Part shown: positions 1 to 7,989 of the stretch, one piece after another
Numbering within the stretch: position 1 is the first letter of the stretch
Layout: each line of letters starts with the position of its first letter
Assembly: GCA_025929895.1 (NCBI GenBank)
Contig: JAICPI010000011.1
Coordinates: 1-60,493, forward strand
Reading direction: 5' to 3'
DNA: 60,493 nucleotides
Source of the DNA: Thermoleophilia bacterium
GTDB taxonomy: Bacteria > Actinomycetota > Thermoleophilia > Gaiellales > Gaiellaceae
The notes under the pieces: model-generated
Told to the model about the DNA's origin: nothing
The model's database searches: none
What the model saw: only the letters and a program-made list of their open reading frames with translations
Made by a program: the position numbers and the translations under genes

Positions 1-62
1 CGGCTTCGCCGGAGCGACGCCGTTCTGGGAGGGCTTGTGCCGTTCACTAGGATCGGCCCGGC

Positions 63-1118
63 ATGCAGACGCTGCTCCGAACCCCGCTGCACGACCGGCA
101 CGTGGCGCTCGGAGCGCGGCTCGTTCCCTTCGCCGGGTGGGAGATGCCCGTCCAGTACGAGGGCGTGATCGCGGAGCATCGCGCAGTCCGGAGCGACTGC
201 GGCGTCTTCGACGTCTCGCACATGGGCGAGCTCGAGGTGGAGGGACCGCGAGCGAAGGAGCTGCTCCAGGGCCTGCTCTCGAACGACCTCGAGAGGATCG
301 GTCCGGGCCGTGCGCAGTACACGCTCCTCACGAACGAGCGGGGCGGGATCATCGACGATCTGATCGTCTACGCGCTCGAGCCGACCCGGTACCTCCTGGT
401 CGTGAACGCCTCGAACCGCGAGCCCGCGTACGCGTGGCTGAAGGAGCGGGAGATCAGGGGCAGCGAGGTGAGCGACCGCTCCTCGGAGTACGGCCTGCTC
501 GCCGTCCAGGGACCGGGCGCGCTCGAGCGGCTCGGCCTGCCGCCGGCGGACGCGTTCACCTGGTCGATGGGCGAGATCGACGGCGTCGAGGTGATGGTGA
601 ACCGCACCGGGTACACGGGGGAGGAGGGGTGCGAGCTGATGACGATGGCCGAGGACGCCGCAGCCCTCTGGGACCGCGTGCTCGCGCGGGGCGCCCGGCC
701 CTGCGGCCTCGGCGCTCGCGACACGCTGCGGCTCGAGGTGTGCTACCCGCTGCACGGCAACGACATCACGCCCGAGACCGACGCGATCTCGGCCGGGCTC
801 GGCTTCGCGTGCGCTCTCGACAAGGAGTTCACCGGCGTCGAGGAGCTGCGCCGGACGAAAGCCGAGGGGCCGGCGCGGAAGCTCTTGCCGTTCGTGATGG
901 AGGAGCAGGCGATCCCGAGGCAGGGGATGGCGATCGCCGAGGGCGGTGAGGTCACCTCGGGCTCGCTCTCGCCGATGCTGGACGTCGGCATCGGGCTCGG
1001 GTACGTCGTCGCCGAGCACGCCGCGCGCGGCAGCGCGCTGACGATCGACGTCCGCGGCCGGCCACGCCGGGCGCGGGTCGTCTCCAAGCCGATCTACAAA
1101 CGAGAGGAGCCCGCCTAG
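63..1118 (+). CDS. gcvT: Glycine cleavage system T protein (aminomethyltransferase)
   Basis: Takes the aminomethyl group carried on lipoyl-GcvH, releases ammonia and gives the one-carbon unit to tetrahydrofolate in the cytoplasm. The 351-residue product opens with the family pattern GWEMPVQY, has VQGPGA and NRTGYTGEEGCEL in the folate-binding part and GLGARDTLRLE in the second half, so it is full length. ATG 63 has no clear Shine-Dalgarno sequence; a TAGGAT hexamer lies at 48-53. It leads a six-gene plus-strand run in which gcvT to the GST-like gene are joined by 1-4 nt overlaps. Only 62 bases precede it here, so upstream control cannot be judged. Confidence 0.97.
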   Translation: MQTLLRTPLHDRHVALGARLVPFAGWEMPVQYEGVIAEHRAVRSDCGVFDVSHMGELEVEGPRAKELLQGLLSNDLERIGPGRAQYTLLTNERGGIIDDLIVYALEPTRYLLVVNASNREPAYAWLKEREIRGSEVSDRSSEYGLLAVQGPGALERLGLPPADAFTWSMGEIDGVEVMVNRTGYTGEEGCELMTMAEDAAALWDRVLARGARPCGLGARDTLRLEVCYPLHGNDITPETDAISAGLGFACALDKEFTGVEELRRTKAEGPARKLLPFVMEEQAIPRQGMAIAEGGEVTSGSLSPMLDVGIGLGYVVAEHAARGSALTIDVRGRPRRARVVSKPIYKREEPA

Positions 1119-1513
1119 TGGCCGCCGAGGAGACCTACCCCGACGACCTGAAGTACCACCGCGAGCACGACTGGGCCCGGGTCGAGGGCGACGAGGCGGT
1201 CCTCGGGATCACCTGGTTCGCGCAGGACTCACTCGGCGAGCTCGTGCACTACGAGCCGCCCGCGAAGGGCGCCCAGATCGAGCACGAGGCAGCCTACGGC
1301 GAGGTCGAATCGGTCAAGGCGGTGTCGGCCGTGATCTCGCCACTGTCCGGCGAGGTCGTGGCGGTCAACGAGAAGGTCGTGGGCGAGCCGGAGACGGTCA
1401 ACGAGGACCCATACGGCGAGGGGTGGCTGATCCGGATCCGGATGCGCGACGCCTCGGAGGCCGACGATCTCCTCGACGCGGACGCATACCGCTCCTTCCT
1501 GGCCGAGCAGTGA
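1118..1513 (+). CDS. gcvH: Glycine cleavage system H protein (lipoyl carrier)
   Basis: Lipoylated shuttle that carries the aminomethyl intermediate from the P protein to the T protein and returns electrons to the L protein. The 131-residue product is the usual family size. Lys67 in the GEVESVKAVS motif is the expected lipoylation site, and the following GEVVAVNE segment is typical of the hammerhead fold. The GTG start at 1118 shares its first base with the gcvT TAG stop, which implies translational coupling. No lipoate ligase or dihydrolipoamide dehydrogenase lies nearby, so those partners must be encoded elsewhere. Confidence 0.97.
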   Translation: MAAEETYPDDLKYHREHDWARVEGDEAVLGITWFAQDSLGELVHYEPPAKGAQIEHEAAYGEVESVKAVSAVISPLSGEVVAVNEKVVGEPETVNEDPYGEGWLIRIRMRDASEADDLLDADAYRSFLAEQ

Positions 1514-2844
1514 CGCCGTTCGTCTCGCTGACCGAGCGCGACGAGCAGGCGATGCTCGACGCGATCGGCGTCGCGTCCGTGGAGGAGCTCTTCCGCGACG
1601 TCCCGGAGGGAGTGCGCCTCGGCCGGGAGCTCGCGCTGCCGCCCGCGCTCTCCGAGCAAGAGATCGTCGCCCACCTCGAGGAGCTCGCGGCGCTGAACGT
1701 GCCCACCGGCCGGGAGCTCTCCTTCCTCGGCGCCGGGATCTACGACCACTACGTGCCGGCGGTGGTCGACTCGGTGCTCCAACGCGGCGAGCTGCTGACC
1801 GCGTACACGCCGTACCAGCCCGAGCTGAGCCAGGGCGTGCTCCAGGCGATCTTCGAGTACCAGACCGCCATCTGCGAGCTCACCGGGATGGACGTCTCGA
1901 ACGCGTCCGGGTACGACGGCACGACTGTCGCCGCCGACGCGTGCTACGTGGCAAAGCACGCGACCGGCCGGTCGAAGGTCGTCGTCACCGAGGCCACGAA
2001 CCCGCAGGTGCGTCAGGTCGTGAAGACGTACGCGCCGGGGTTCGCGCTCGAGGTCGTCGAGGTCCCCCACCGCGGCGGGGTGACGGATCCCGAGGAGGTC
2101 GCGGCGGCGGCGCAGGACGCCGCGTGCGTGCTCTTTCAGCACCCGAACTTCTTCGGCTGCCTGGAGCCGGCCCCCGAGCTCGCGGCGGCCGCGAACGACG
2201 CGGAGGCCCTCGCGGTCGCGCACGTGGATCCGCTGTCGCTGGGCGTGCTCGAGGCGCCCGGCCGCTACGGCTGCGCGCTCGCGATCGGCGAAGGACAGGC
2301 GGCCGGGAATCACCAGTCCTTCGGCGGACCGCACTACGGCTTCCTCGCGGCCAAGTCCGAGTTCATCCGCCGGATGCCGGGCCGGATCGTCGGCGAGACG
2401 GTCGACGCCGCGGGCGAGCGCGGCTATGTCCTCACCCTGCAGACGCGCGAGCAGCACATCCGTCGCGAGAAGGCGACGTCGAACATCACCACCAACCAGA
2501 CGCTGCTGGCGCTGGGCGGCCTCGTCTACCTCTCGTGGCTCGGCCCGCAGGGGCTTCGCGAGCTGGGGGAGACATGCATGGCGCTCGCCCAGCATGCGAA
2601 GACGCGTCTGGAGGAGGCGGGCCTCGAACCGACGTTCTCAGGCAAGGCAACATTCAAGGAGTTTGCCGTACGGGTCGGACGGAACGCCGGCGACGCGATC
2701 CGCGACGCGCGCGCGCGCGGGGTCCACCCCGGGTACGCGCTCGGGCGCGACTACCCGGGCCTCGACGACGCGCTCCTCGTCGCGGTCACGGAGAAGCGCA
2801 CGCCGGCGGACATCGACCGCCTCGTCGAGGTGCTCGCACGATGA
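1510..2844 (+). CDS. gcvPA: Glycine dehydrogenase (decarboxylating) subunit 1
   Basis: N-terminal half of the PLP-dependent P protein, which decarboxylates glycine and loads the aminomethyl group on GcvH; it works as a complex with subunit 2. The frame stays open upstream to 1423, but GTG 1510 overlaps the gcvH stop as GTGA and gives the typical start MTPFVSLTERD (444 residues). Recognisable blocks are FLGAGIYDHYVP, TAYTPYQPELSQG, SNASGYDGTT and REKATSNITTNQTL. The PLP lysine is not in this subunit but in GcvPB, as expected for the split form. Confidence 0.96.
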   Translation: MTPFVSLTERDEQAMLDAIGVASVEELFRDVPEGVRLGRELALPPALSEQEIVAHLEELAALNVPTGRELSFLGAGIYDHYVPAVVDSVLQRGELLTAYTPYQPELSQGVLQAIFEYQTAICELTGMDVSNASGYDGTTVAADACYVAKHATGRSKVVVTEATNPQVRQVVKTYAPGFALEVVEVPHRGGVTDPEEVAAAAQDAACVLFQHPNFFGCLEPAPELAAAANDAEALAVAHVDPLSLGVLEAPGRYGCALAIGEGQAAGNHQSFGGPHYGFLAAKSEFIRRMPGRIVGETVDAAGERGYVLTLQTREQHIRREKATSNITTNQTLLALGGLVYLSWLGPQGLRELGETCMALAQHAKTRLEEAGLEPTFSGKATFKEFAVRVGRNAGDAIRDARARGVHPGYALGRDYPGLDDALLVAVTEKRTPADIDRLVEVLAR

Positions 2845-4340
2845 AGCTGATCTACGAGAAGTCCCAGGCGGGCCGCACCGGGTACACGCTTCCGCGCCAC
2901 GACCTCCCGCGCGCGGAGGTGCCCGAGGCGCTCCGGCGCGGCGACCCGCCGCGCCTCCCCGAGCTCGCCGAGCCCGAGCTCGTCCGCCACTTCACCGAGC
3001 TCTCGACGCGGAACTTCGGGATCGACACGGGCTTCTACCCGCTCGGCTCCTGCACGATGAAGTACAACCCGCGCGTCAACGAGCGCCTCGCCGCGCTCCC
3101 CGGCTTCCGCGACCTGCACCCGCTCCAGGAGGAGGACGGCGCGCAGGGCGCGCTCGCCCTGATGTGGCACCTCCAGGAGGCGCTGATCGAGATCGCCGGC
3201 CTCCACGCGTGCTCGCTCCAGCCCGCCGCCGGGAGCCAGGGAGAGCTGACCGGGCTGATGCTGATGCGCGCGTACTTCGCCGAGCGCGGCGAGGACGAGC
3301 GGCGGCGCAAGATCGTGATCCCCGACACGGCGCACGGGACGAACCCCGCCTCCGTGACGATGGCCGGCTACGAGCTGACGCCGGTGAAGACCGACCCGCG
3401 CGGAAACATCGACGTCGAGGACCTCCGCGCCCGGGTCGACGAGCACACGGCGGGGCTGATGCTCACGAACCCTTCGACGCTCGGGCTCTTCGACGAGCAC
3501 ATCGAGGAGATCGCGAAGGTGTTCCACGACGTCGGTGCGCTCATGTACTACGACGGGGCGAACCTGAACGCGGTCTGCGGGATCTCGCGCCCCGGCGACA
3601 TGGGGTTCGACATCGTGCACATCAACCTGCACAAGACCTTCTCGCAGCCGCACGGCGGCGGCGGCCCTGGCGGTGGCCCGATCGTCGTCCGCGAGCGGCT
3701 CGAGCCGTACCTGCCGGCGCCGCAGGTGATCCGCGACGTCGACGACTTCTTCCTCGACTACGACCGCCCCAAGTCGATCGGCAAGGTACGCGGGTTCACC
3801 GGCCCGTTCGGCGTCTTCGTCCGCTCGTACGCGTTCATCCGGATGTGGGGCCCCGAGCTCAGGTGCATGTCCGAGATCGCGGTCCTGAACGCGAACTATC
3901 TGCTCGCCCGGCTTCGGGACGCGTACGACCTGCCGTACGACCGTCTGTGCATGCACGAGTTCGTCGTCTCGGCGCGGAGGCTGAAGCGGGAGCACGGCGC
4001 GACCGCGCTCGACGTCGCGAAGCGGCTGATGGACTACGGCTTCCACCCGCCGACCGTGTACTTCCCGCTCGTCGTCCCCGAGGCGCTGATGATCGAGCCG
4101 ACCGAGACCGAGCCGAAGGAGATCCTCGACGAGTTCTGCGACGCGATGCTCGCGATCGCGCGCGAGGCGGCCGACTCGCCGGAGCTGCTGAAGGAGGCGC
4201 CGCACGACCGGCCGGTCAAGCGGCTCGACGAAGTGCGCGCGGCGAAGCGGGCGATCGTCCGGTACCGCTTCGAGGACCACCCGGACGTCGGCGACGGGCC
4301 CGTCGAGCCGCGTCAGCTCGAGGCGCAGAAGGGCGCATGA
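2841..4340 (+). CDS. gcvPB: Glycine dehydrogenase (decarboxylating) subunit 2
   Basis: C-terminal, PLP-binding half of the split P protein. The start ATG 2841 overlaps the gcvPA stop (ATGA), giving 499 residues. Lys265 in NLHKTFSQPHGGGG is the expected Schiff-base lysine, and the glycine-rich loop follows it directly. Other family blocks are FYPLGSCTMKYNP, PDTAHGTNPAS and GLMLTNPSTLG. Length and motifs match the GcvPB family, and gene order T-H-PA-PB matches many Actinobacteria and Firmicutes operons. An open frame exists further upstream from 1941, but it is only a shadow of gcvPA. Confidence 0.97.
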   Translation: MKLIYEKSQAGRTGYTLPRHDLPRAEVPEALRRGDPPRLPELAEPELVRHFTELSTRNFGIDTGFYPLGSCTMKYNPRVNERLAALPGFRDLHPLQEEDGAQGALALMWHLQEALIEIAGLHACSLQPAAGSQGELTGLMLMRAYFAERGEDERRRKIVIPDTAHGTNPASVTMAGYELTPVKTDPRGNIDVEDLRARVDEHTAGLMLTNPSTLGLFDEHIEEIAKVFHDVGALMYYDGANLNAVCGISRPGDMGFDIVHINLHKTFSQPHGGGGPGGGPIVVRERLEPYLPAPQVIRDVDDFFLDYDRPKSIGKVRGFTGPFGVFVRSYAFIRMWGPELRCMSEIAVLNANYLLARLRDAYDLPYDRLCMHEFVVSARRLKREHGATALDVAKRLMDYGFHPPTVYFPLVVPEALMIEPTETEPKEILDEFCDAMLAIAREAADSPELLKEAPHDRPVKRLDEVRAAKRAIVRYRFEDHPDVGDGPVEPRQLEAQKGA

Positions 4341-4960
4341 TCCGCGTCTGGCGGATCCCGTTCTCGACCAACGTCGAGCGGGTCGCGCTGGCTCTCGGCC
4401 ACAAGGGGTTAGAGGTCGAGTGGGTCGACGTCCCGGTCCGCGACCGCACGGCCGTCGTCGAGCTGAGCGGCCAGCCGCTCGTGCCGGTGCTCCAGGACGG
4501 AGCGGCCGTGGTCGCCGACTCCACGGCGATCCTCGAGTACCTCGAGGAACGGCATCCCGACCCGCCGCTCTACCCGCGCGACGAGGCGAGGCGCGCGGAG
4601 GCGACCCTGCTGATCGACTGGTTCAACCGCGTCTGGAAGAAGGCGCCGAACGAGCTCGACCGGATGCTCGATCCCGAGGAGCGCGTGGAGGCGCGGGTCC
4701 GCGCGCAGGCGGAGGAGCTCCGGCGCTCGCGCGACCGCTTCGAGGCGCTCCTCGCGGACCGCCCCTACATGCTCGGCGAGGACTTCGGCGCCGTGGACTG
4801 CGCGTTCTTCCCGTTCCTGAAGTACGGCGTGCTCGAGGTCGACCCGGAGGACACCGAGCCCTTCCACGGGATCCTCGCCGACCACCTCGCGCTCGACGGC
4901 GGCCACCCGAGGCTCGCGGCGTGGATCCATCGGGTCGACGCGCACCCGCGGGCAGAATGA
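4337..4960 (+). CDS. Glutathione S-transferase-like protein
   Basis: 207-residue protein with the two-domain GST layout: an N-terminal thioredoxin-like part (residues 1-75), where the cis-proline region reads PLVPVLQDG followed by ADSTAILEYLEE, and a helical C-terminal part with the GEDFGAVDCAFFPFLKY segment seen in GST C-domains. Start ATG 4337 overlaps the gcvPB stop. Most actinobacteria lack glutathione, so the thiol partner and substrate are unknown; its place in the glycine-cleavage operon hints at a link to one-carbon or aldehyde chemistry, but that is inference. Confidence 0.8.
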   Translation: MIRVWRIPFSTNVERVALALGHKGLEVEWVDVPVRDRTAVVELSGQPLVPVLQDGAAVVADSTAILEYLEERHPDPPLYPRDEARRAEATLLIDWFNRVWKKAPNELDRMLDPEERVEARVRAQAEELRRSRDRFEALLADRPYMLGEDFGAVDCAFFPFLKYGVLEVDPEDTEPFHGILADHLALDGGHPRLAAWIHRVDAHPRAE

Positions 4961-4964
4961 CCCT

Positions 4965-5489
4965 GTGGACCGGCGCGAGCGCGAACGGATCCTGAAGGAG
5001 GGCGGCGTCGGGCCCGAGAGCCCGCTCGCGCGCACCGCCGAGCGCCTCCTCGCGGAGGACCTCGAGGGCAGCCCGCTCCGCGGCCGGCCGCTGCGCCGCG
5101 TGCTGCGGAACTTCCGGCCGGACGTCGCGGGCTACGTCGCGTCGCTCGGCGGGCCTCGCCCCTACATGGAGCGCCTCCGCGAGATCCAGGCGCTCGTCGA
5201 CCGGCACGAGCTCGAGCTGGCCGAGGCGTGGGCGGCGCTCGCCGCCGAGACCGAGGACCCCGCGGTCTTCGCCCGTCGCTGGCGCGAGCTCGCCGAGCGT
5301 CGCCGCTTCGACGAGGTCAACGAGCTGATCGAGCGCCACAACCGTTTCTTCCCGGCCGAGGCGCGGCTCCCGATGGATCCTCGGACGGGCGACTTCGTGC
5401 TCGTCGCCGGCGATCGATACGAGCGCAGGCCGCTCGACGCCGACTGGGTCCTCGAGCGCTTCCCGGCCGAGCTCGGCTGGGCTGCCTAG
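4965..5489 (+). CDS. Conserved hypothetical protein, unknown function
   Basis: 174-residue soluble, Arg/Glu-rich, mainly helical protein that I do not recognise. It has no signal peptide, membrane segment or cysteine cluster. The C-terminal part contains FDEVNELIERHNRFFP followed by a Pro-Met-Asp turn and a short beta-rich tail. The GTG start at 4965 lies 4 nt after the GST-like gene and exactly 6 nt after a -10-like CAGAAT (4953-4958), so it may also have its own leaderless promoter. Its 3' end overlaps the convergent mscL by 4 nt. Confidence 0.75.
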   Translation: MDRRERERILKEGGVGPESPLARTAERLLAEDLEGSPLRGRPLRRVLRNFRPDVAGYVASLGGPRPYMERLREIQALVDRHELELAEAWAALAAETEDPAVFARRWRELAERRRFDEVNELIERHNRFFPAEARLPMDPRTGDFVLVAGDRYERRPLDADWVLERFPAELGWAA

Positions 5490-5860
5490 CGGCTGCGCAG
5501 CGCGGCGAGCAGCTCCTGGTGCCGACGCTCCTCGTCCGGCATGCCCTCCTCCGCCGGCGTGCGCTCCAGCCTTCGCAGCATCGCCTGCATCGGCTTGACG
5601 ATGAAGAAGAAGACCGCCGCGGCGATCGCGAGGAACTGGATCAGGTCGGTGATGAACGCGCCGTAGCGATAGACCGAGTCGTTGATCGTGAAGGTCAGGT
5701 CGCTGAAGTCCGGCTTGCCGATGATCATCGCGATGATCGGCATCACGATGTTCTCGACGAGCGAGTTGATGACCGCGGCGAACGCGAGGCCCATGACGAA
5801 CGCGACCGCGAGCTCGACGATGTTGCCGCGGAAGACGAAGTCCTTGAATTCCTGGAGCAC
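5486..5860 (-). CDS. mscL: Large-conductance mechanosensitive channel MscL
   Basis: Homopentameric inner-membrane channel that opens under membrane tension to release solutes after osmotic downshock. The 124-residue product has the N-terminal amphipathic helix FKDFVFRGNIVELAVAF, a first transmembrane helix (residues 14-40), a periplasmic loop with YRYGAFI, a second helix (66-88) and a charged cytoplasmic bundle helix. GTG start at 5860 is preceded by a strong GGAGGAGG Shine-Dalgarno 2-5 nt away, in contrast to the many leaderless genes here. It lies downstream of rlmN with a 43-nt gap. Confidence 0.96.
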   Translation of the reverse strand: MLQEFKDFVFRGNIVELAVAFVMGLAFAAVINSLVENIVMPIIAMIIGKPDFSDLTFTINDSVYRYGAFITDLIQFLAIAAAVFFFIVKPMQAMLRRLERTPAEEGMPDEERRHQELLAALRSR

Positions 5861-5903
5861 TGCCTCCTCCTTCGGCCCGGGGACGCGCGGATGCTCGCAG
5901 GTC

Positions 5904-6881
5904 TCAGGAAGCGGCGAGCTGACCGCACGCGGCGGCGATGTCGCGGCCGCGCGTGAGCCGCACCGTGGCCGGGAGCCGGGCGCGGTCGAGCACCTGCTTG
6001 AATGCCGCGATCGCCTTCCTCGACGAGCCGTCGTACCTGCCCGTCGGGTTGTAGGGGATCAGGTTCACCTTGAAGACGCGCGGGTCGAGCAGCTCGGCGA
6101 GCTCGCGCGCCTGCTCGACGCGGTCGTTGACCCCCGCGAGCATGACGTACTCGACGAAGACCTTCCGCCGCCGCAGCGCGTGGTAGCGCACGCACTCGGC
6201 GACGACGTCGCCCAGCGGATAGCGGTCGTTGACGGGCATGATCGTCGAGCGGAGCGCCGGATCGGCCGCGTGGAGCGAGAGCGCGAGGCGGATCGGCTCC
6301 TCGACCTCGTCGACGAAGCGGCGCAGGCCCGGCAGCCAGCCGACTGTCGAGACGGTCGTCCGGCGGTGCGTGATCCCGACGTCCGGCAGCAGCCGCGCGG
6401 CCGCGAGCACGTGGTCGAGGGTCAGCATCGGCTCGCCCATGCCCATGAAGACGCAGTGGTCGATCGGCTCGAGGCGGCGGAAGTGGAGCGCCTGGTCGAC
6501 GATCTCGAACGCGGTCAAGTTGCGGCGGAAGCGCATCGCGCCGGTGGCGCAGAACGTGCAGGTGAGCGGGCAGCCGGATTGCGACGACACGCAGACGGAG
6601 CGCCGTCCGTCGCGGTAGCGCATCAGCACCGCCTCGACGGGATGGCCGTCGTGGGTTCGGAAGAGCGTCTTCACGGTGCCGTCGCGCGAGCTCGACTCCG
6701 CCTCGACCGTCAGCGTCGAGAGCGGGACCGACGTCTCGAGCTCGCGGCGGAGCGCGGCGGGGACGTCGGTCATCGCGTCGTACCCATTCGCGCCGCGCGC
6801 GAGCCACGCCCAGATCTGGCGCGCGCGGAACGGCGGCTCGCCGCGCTCGGTCAACGTCTCGTCGAGCAGGGCGAGGTCCAT
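5904..6881 (-). CDS. rlmN: Dual-specificity 23S rRNA/tRNA (adenine-C2) methyltransferase RlmN
   Basis: Radical SAM enzyme that methylates C2 of A2503 in 23S rRNA and of A37 in some tRNAs. The 325-residue product has the radical SAM motif C104-x3-C108-x2-C111 (CPLTCTFC), the preceding SSQSGC block, GMGEPMLTLDHV, and a C-terminal Cys319 in ACGQL that matches the catalytic cysteine of the family. ATG 6881 lies 6 nt after a TACCGT hexamer (6893-6888 on the minus strand) and has no Shine-Dalgarno, so a leaderless transcript is likely. Upstream is a small membrane protein gene on the same strand. Confidence 0.96.
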   Translation of the reverse strand: MDLALLDETLTERGEPPFRARQIWAWLARGANGYDAMTDVPAALRRELETSVPLSTLTVEAESSSRDGTVKTLFRTHDGHPVEAVLMRYRDGRRSVCVSSQSGCPLTCTFCATGAMRFRRNLTAFEIVDQALHFRRLEPIDHCVFMGMGEPMLTLDHVLAAARLLPDVGITHRRTTVSTVGWLPGLRRFVDEVEEPIRLALSLHAADPALRSTIMPVNDRYPLGDVVAECVRYHALRRRKVFVEYVMLAGVNDRVEQARELAELLDPRVFKVNLIPYNPTGRYDGSSRKAIAAFKQVLDRARLPATVRLTRGRDIAAACGQLAAS

Positions 6882-6900
6882 CGCCCCACGGTACCGCCGT

Positions 6901-7107
6901 CTAGAAGAGGTCGGCCTCGTCGTCGGGCTCGACGCCGCGGTGCCGCCGCACGACCGCGACCGTCCCGACGAGCAGCATCGCGGCGACGAGCGGGAAGGGG
7001 CTCAACCAGGCGGCGGTCAGCCAGACGAGCGCGAGCGTGCCCGCGGCGCACCAGCGCACGAGCGGTTCCCGCTCCACGAGCCGCAGCATCAGCTCGATTC
7101 GCTCCAT
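6901..7107 (-). CDS. Small membrane protein, unknown function
   Basis: 68-residue protein with a basic/amphipathic N-terminus, two hydrophobic segments (about 18-34 and 36-52) and an acidic tail, consistent with a hairpin in the cytoplasmic membrane. ATG 7107 is preceded by an AGGAGGA Shine-Dalgarno about 4 nt upstream. It lies 19 nt upstream of rlmN and diverges from the methyltransferase gene at 7186. I do not recognise a family. Confidence 0.6.
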   Translation of the reverse strand: MERIELMLRLVEREPLVRWCAAGTLALVWLTAAWLSPFPLVAAMLLVGTVAVVRRHRGVEPDDEADLF

Positions 7108-7185
7108 GGCTCCTCCTCGCCCGGATCATCGGCGACGCCCACGGCGTTGTCGATCCCTGGATCGAGTCGATGAGAGGATGCGGCG

Positions 7186-7977
7186 ATGGGTGAGACCTGG
7201 CACCACGGGCTGGTCGCGCGCTGGTGGGCCGAGTTCGAGGAGGGCGGCGCGGAGGTCGACTACTTCCGGCGCTTCGTCGAGGACGGACAGCCGGCGCTCG
7301 ACGTCGCGTGCGGCACCGGGCGTCTGCTCGTCCCGTACCTCCGCGCCGGGCTCGACGTCGACGGCTGCGACGTCTCCGCCGACATGGTCGCGCTCTGCCG
7401 CGAGCGGGCGGAGCGGGAGGGGCTGACGCCGACGCTGTGGGTGCAGCCGATGCACGAGCTCGATCCGCCGCGCTCGTACCGGACGATCTTCGTCTGCGGA
7501 GGGTTCGGTCTCGGCAGCAGCCGCGAGGAGGACGCCGAGGCGCTCGCGCGATTCCTCCGGCACCTCCAGCCCGGCGGGGCGCTCGTGCTCGACAACGAGG
7601 TGCCGTACGCGAAGGAGCGGCTCTGGTCCCGCTGGCCGAAGGGGAAGCGGGACGACCTGCCGACGCCGTGGGGTGGGCCGGCCGAGCGCCGGCGCGCGCG
7701 GGACGGAGCCGAGTACGGGCTCCAGAGCCGGCTCGTCGAGCTCGACCCGCTCGAGCAGCGCGCCACGATGGAGCTCCGGGCGTCCCGCTGGCGCGACGGC
7801 GTGCTCGACGCGCAGGAGGAGCATCGGCTGACGATGAACCTCTACTTCGAGCACGAGCTCGAGCTGATGCTCGAGCGGGCCGGGTTCGTCGACGTGCTCG
7901 TCCACGGCGATCACGCGCCGGTCGAGCCGACGGCCGACAGCGACTTCGTCGTGTTCGTCGCCCGCCGCCCGCTGTAG
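7186..7977 (+). CDS. Class I SAM-dependent methyltransferase
   Basis: 263-residue cytoplasmic methyltransferase of unknown substrate. Motif I reads ALDVACGTGRLL (about residues 39-50), followed by the acidic motif II in VDGCDVSADM. The motif-IV/V region has IFVCGGFGLG and LQPGGALVLDNE. These are the standard features of the Rossmann methyltransferase fold; nothing fixes the acceptor. ATG 7186 sits 6 nt after GAGGAT (7174-7179) without a Shine-Dalgarno. The GH13 gene starts 12 nt after its stop, so the two are probably co-transcribed. Confidence 0.85.
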   Translation: MGETWHHGLVARWWAEFEEGGAEVDYFRRFVEDGQPALDVACGTGRLLVPYLRAGLDVDGCDVSADMVALCRERAEREGLTPTLWVQPMHELDPPRSYRTIFVCGGFGLGSSREEDAEALARFLRHLQPGGALVLDNEVPYAKERLWSRWPKGKRDDLPTPWGGPAERRRARDGAEYGLQSRLVELDPLEQRATMELRASRWRDGVLDAQEEHRLTMNLYFEHELELMLERAGFVDVLVHGDHAPVEPTADSDFVVFVARRPL

Positions 7978-7989
7978 CCTGACGCGCCG

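Noticed and set aside
1-62. Glycine riboswitch before gcvT
   Set aside because: Only 62 bases are visible and they show no riboswitch core; the gene also looks leaderless.
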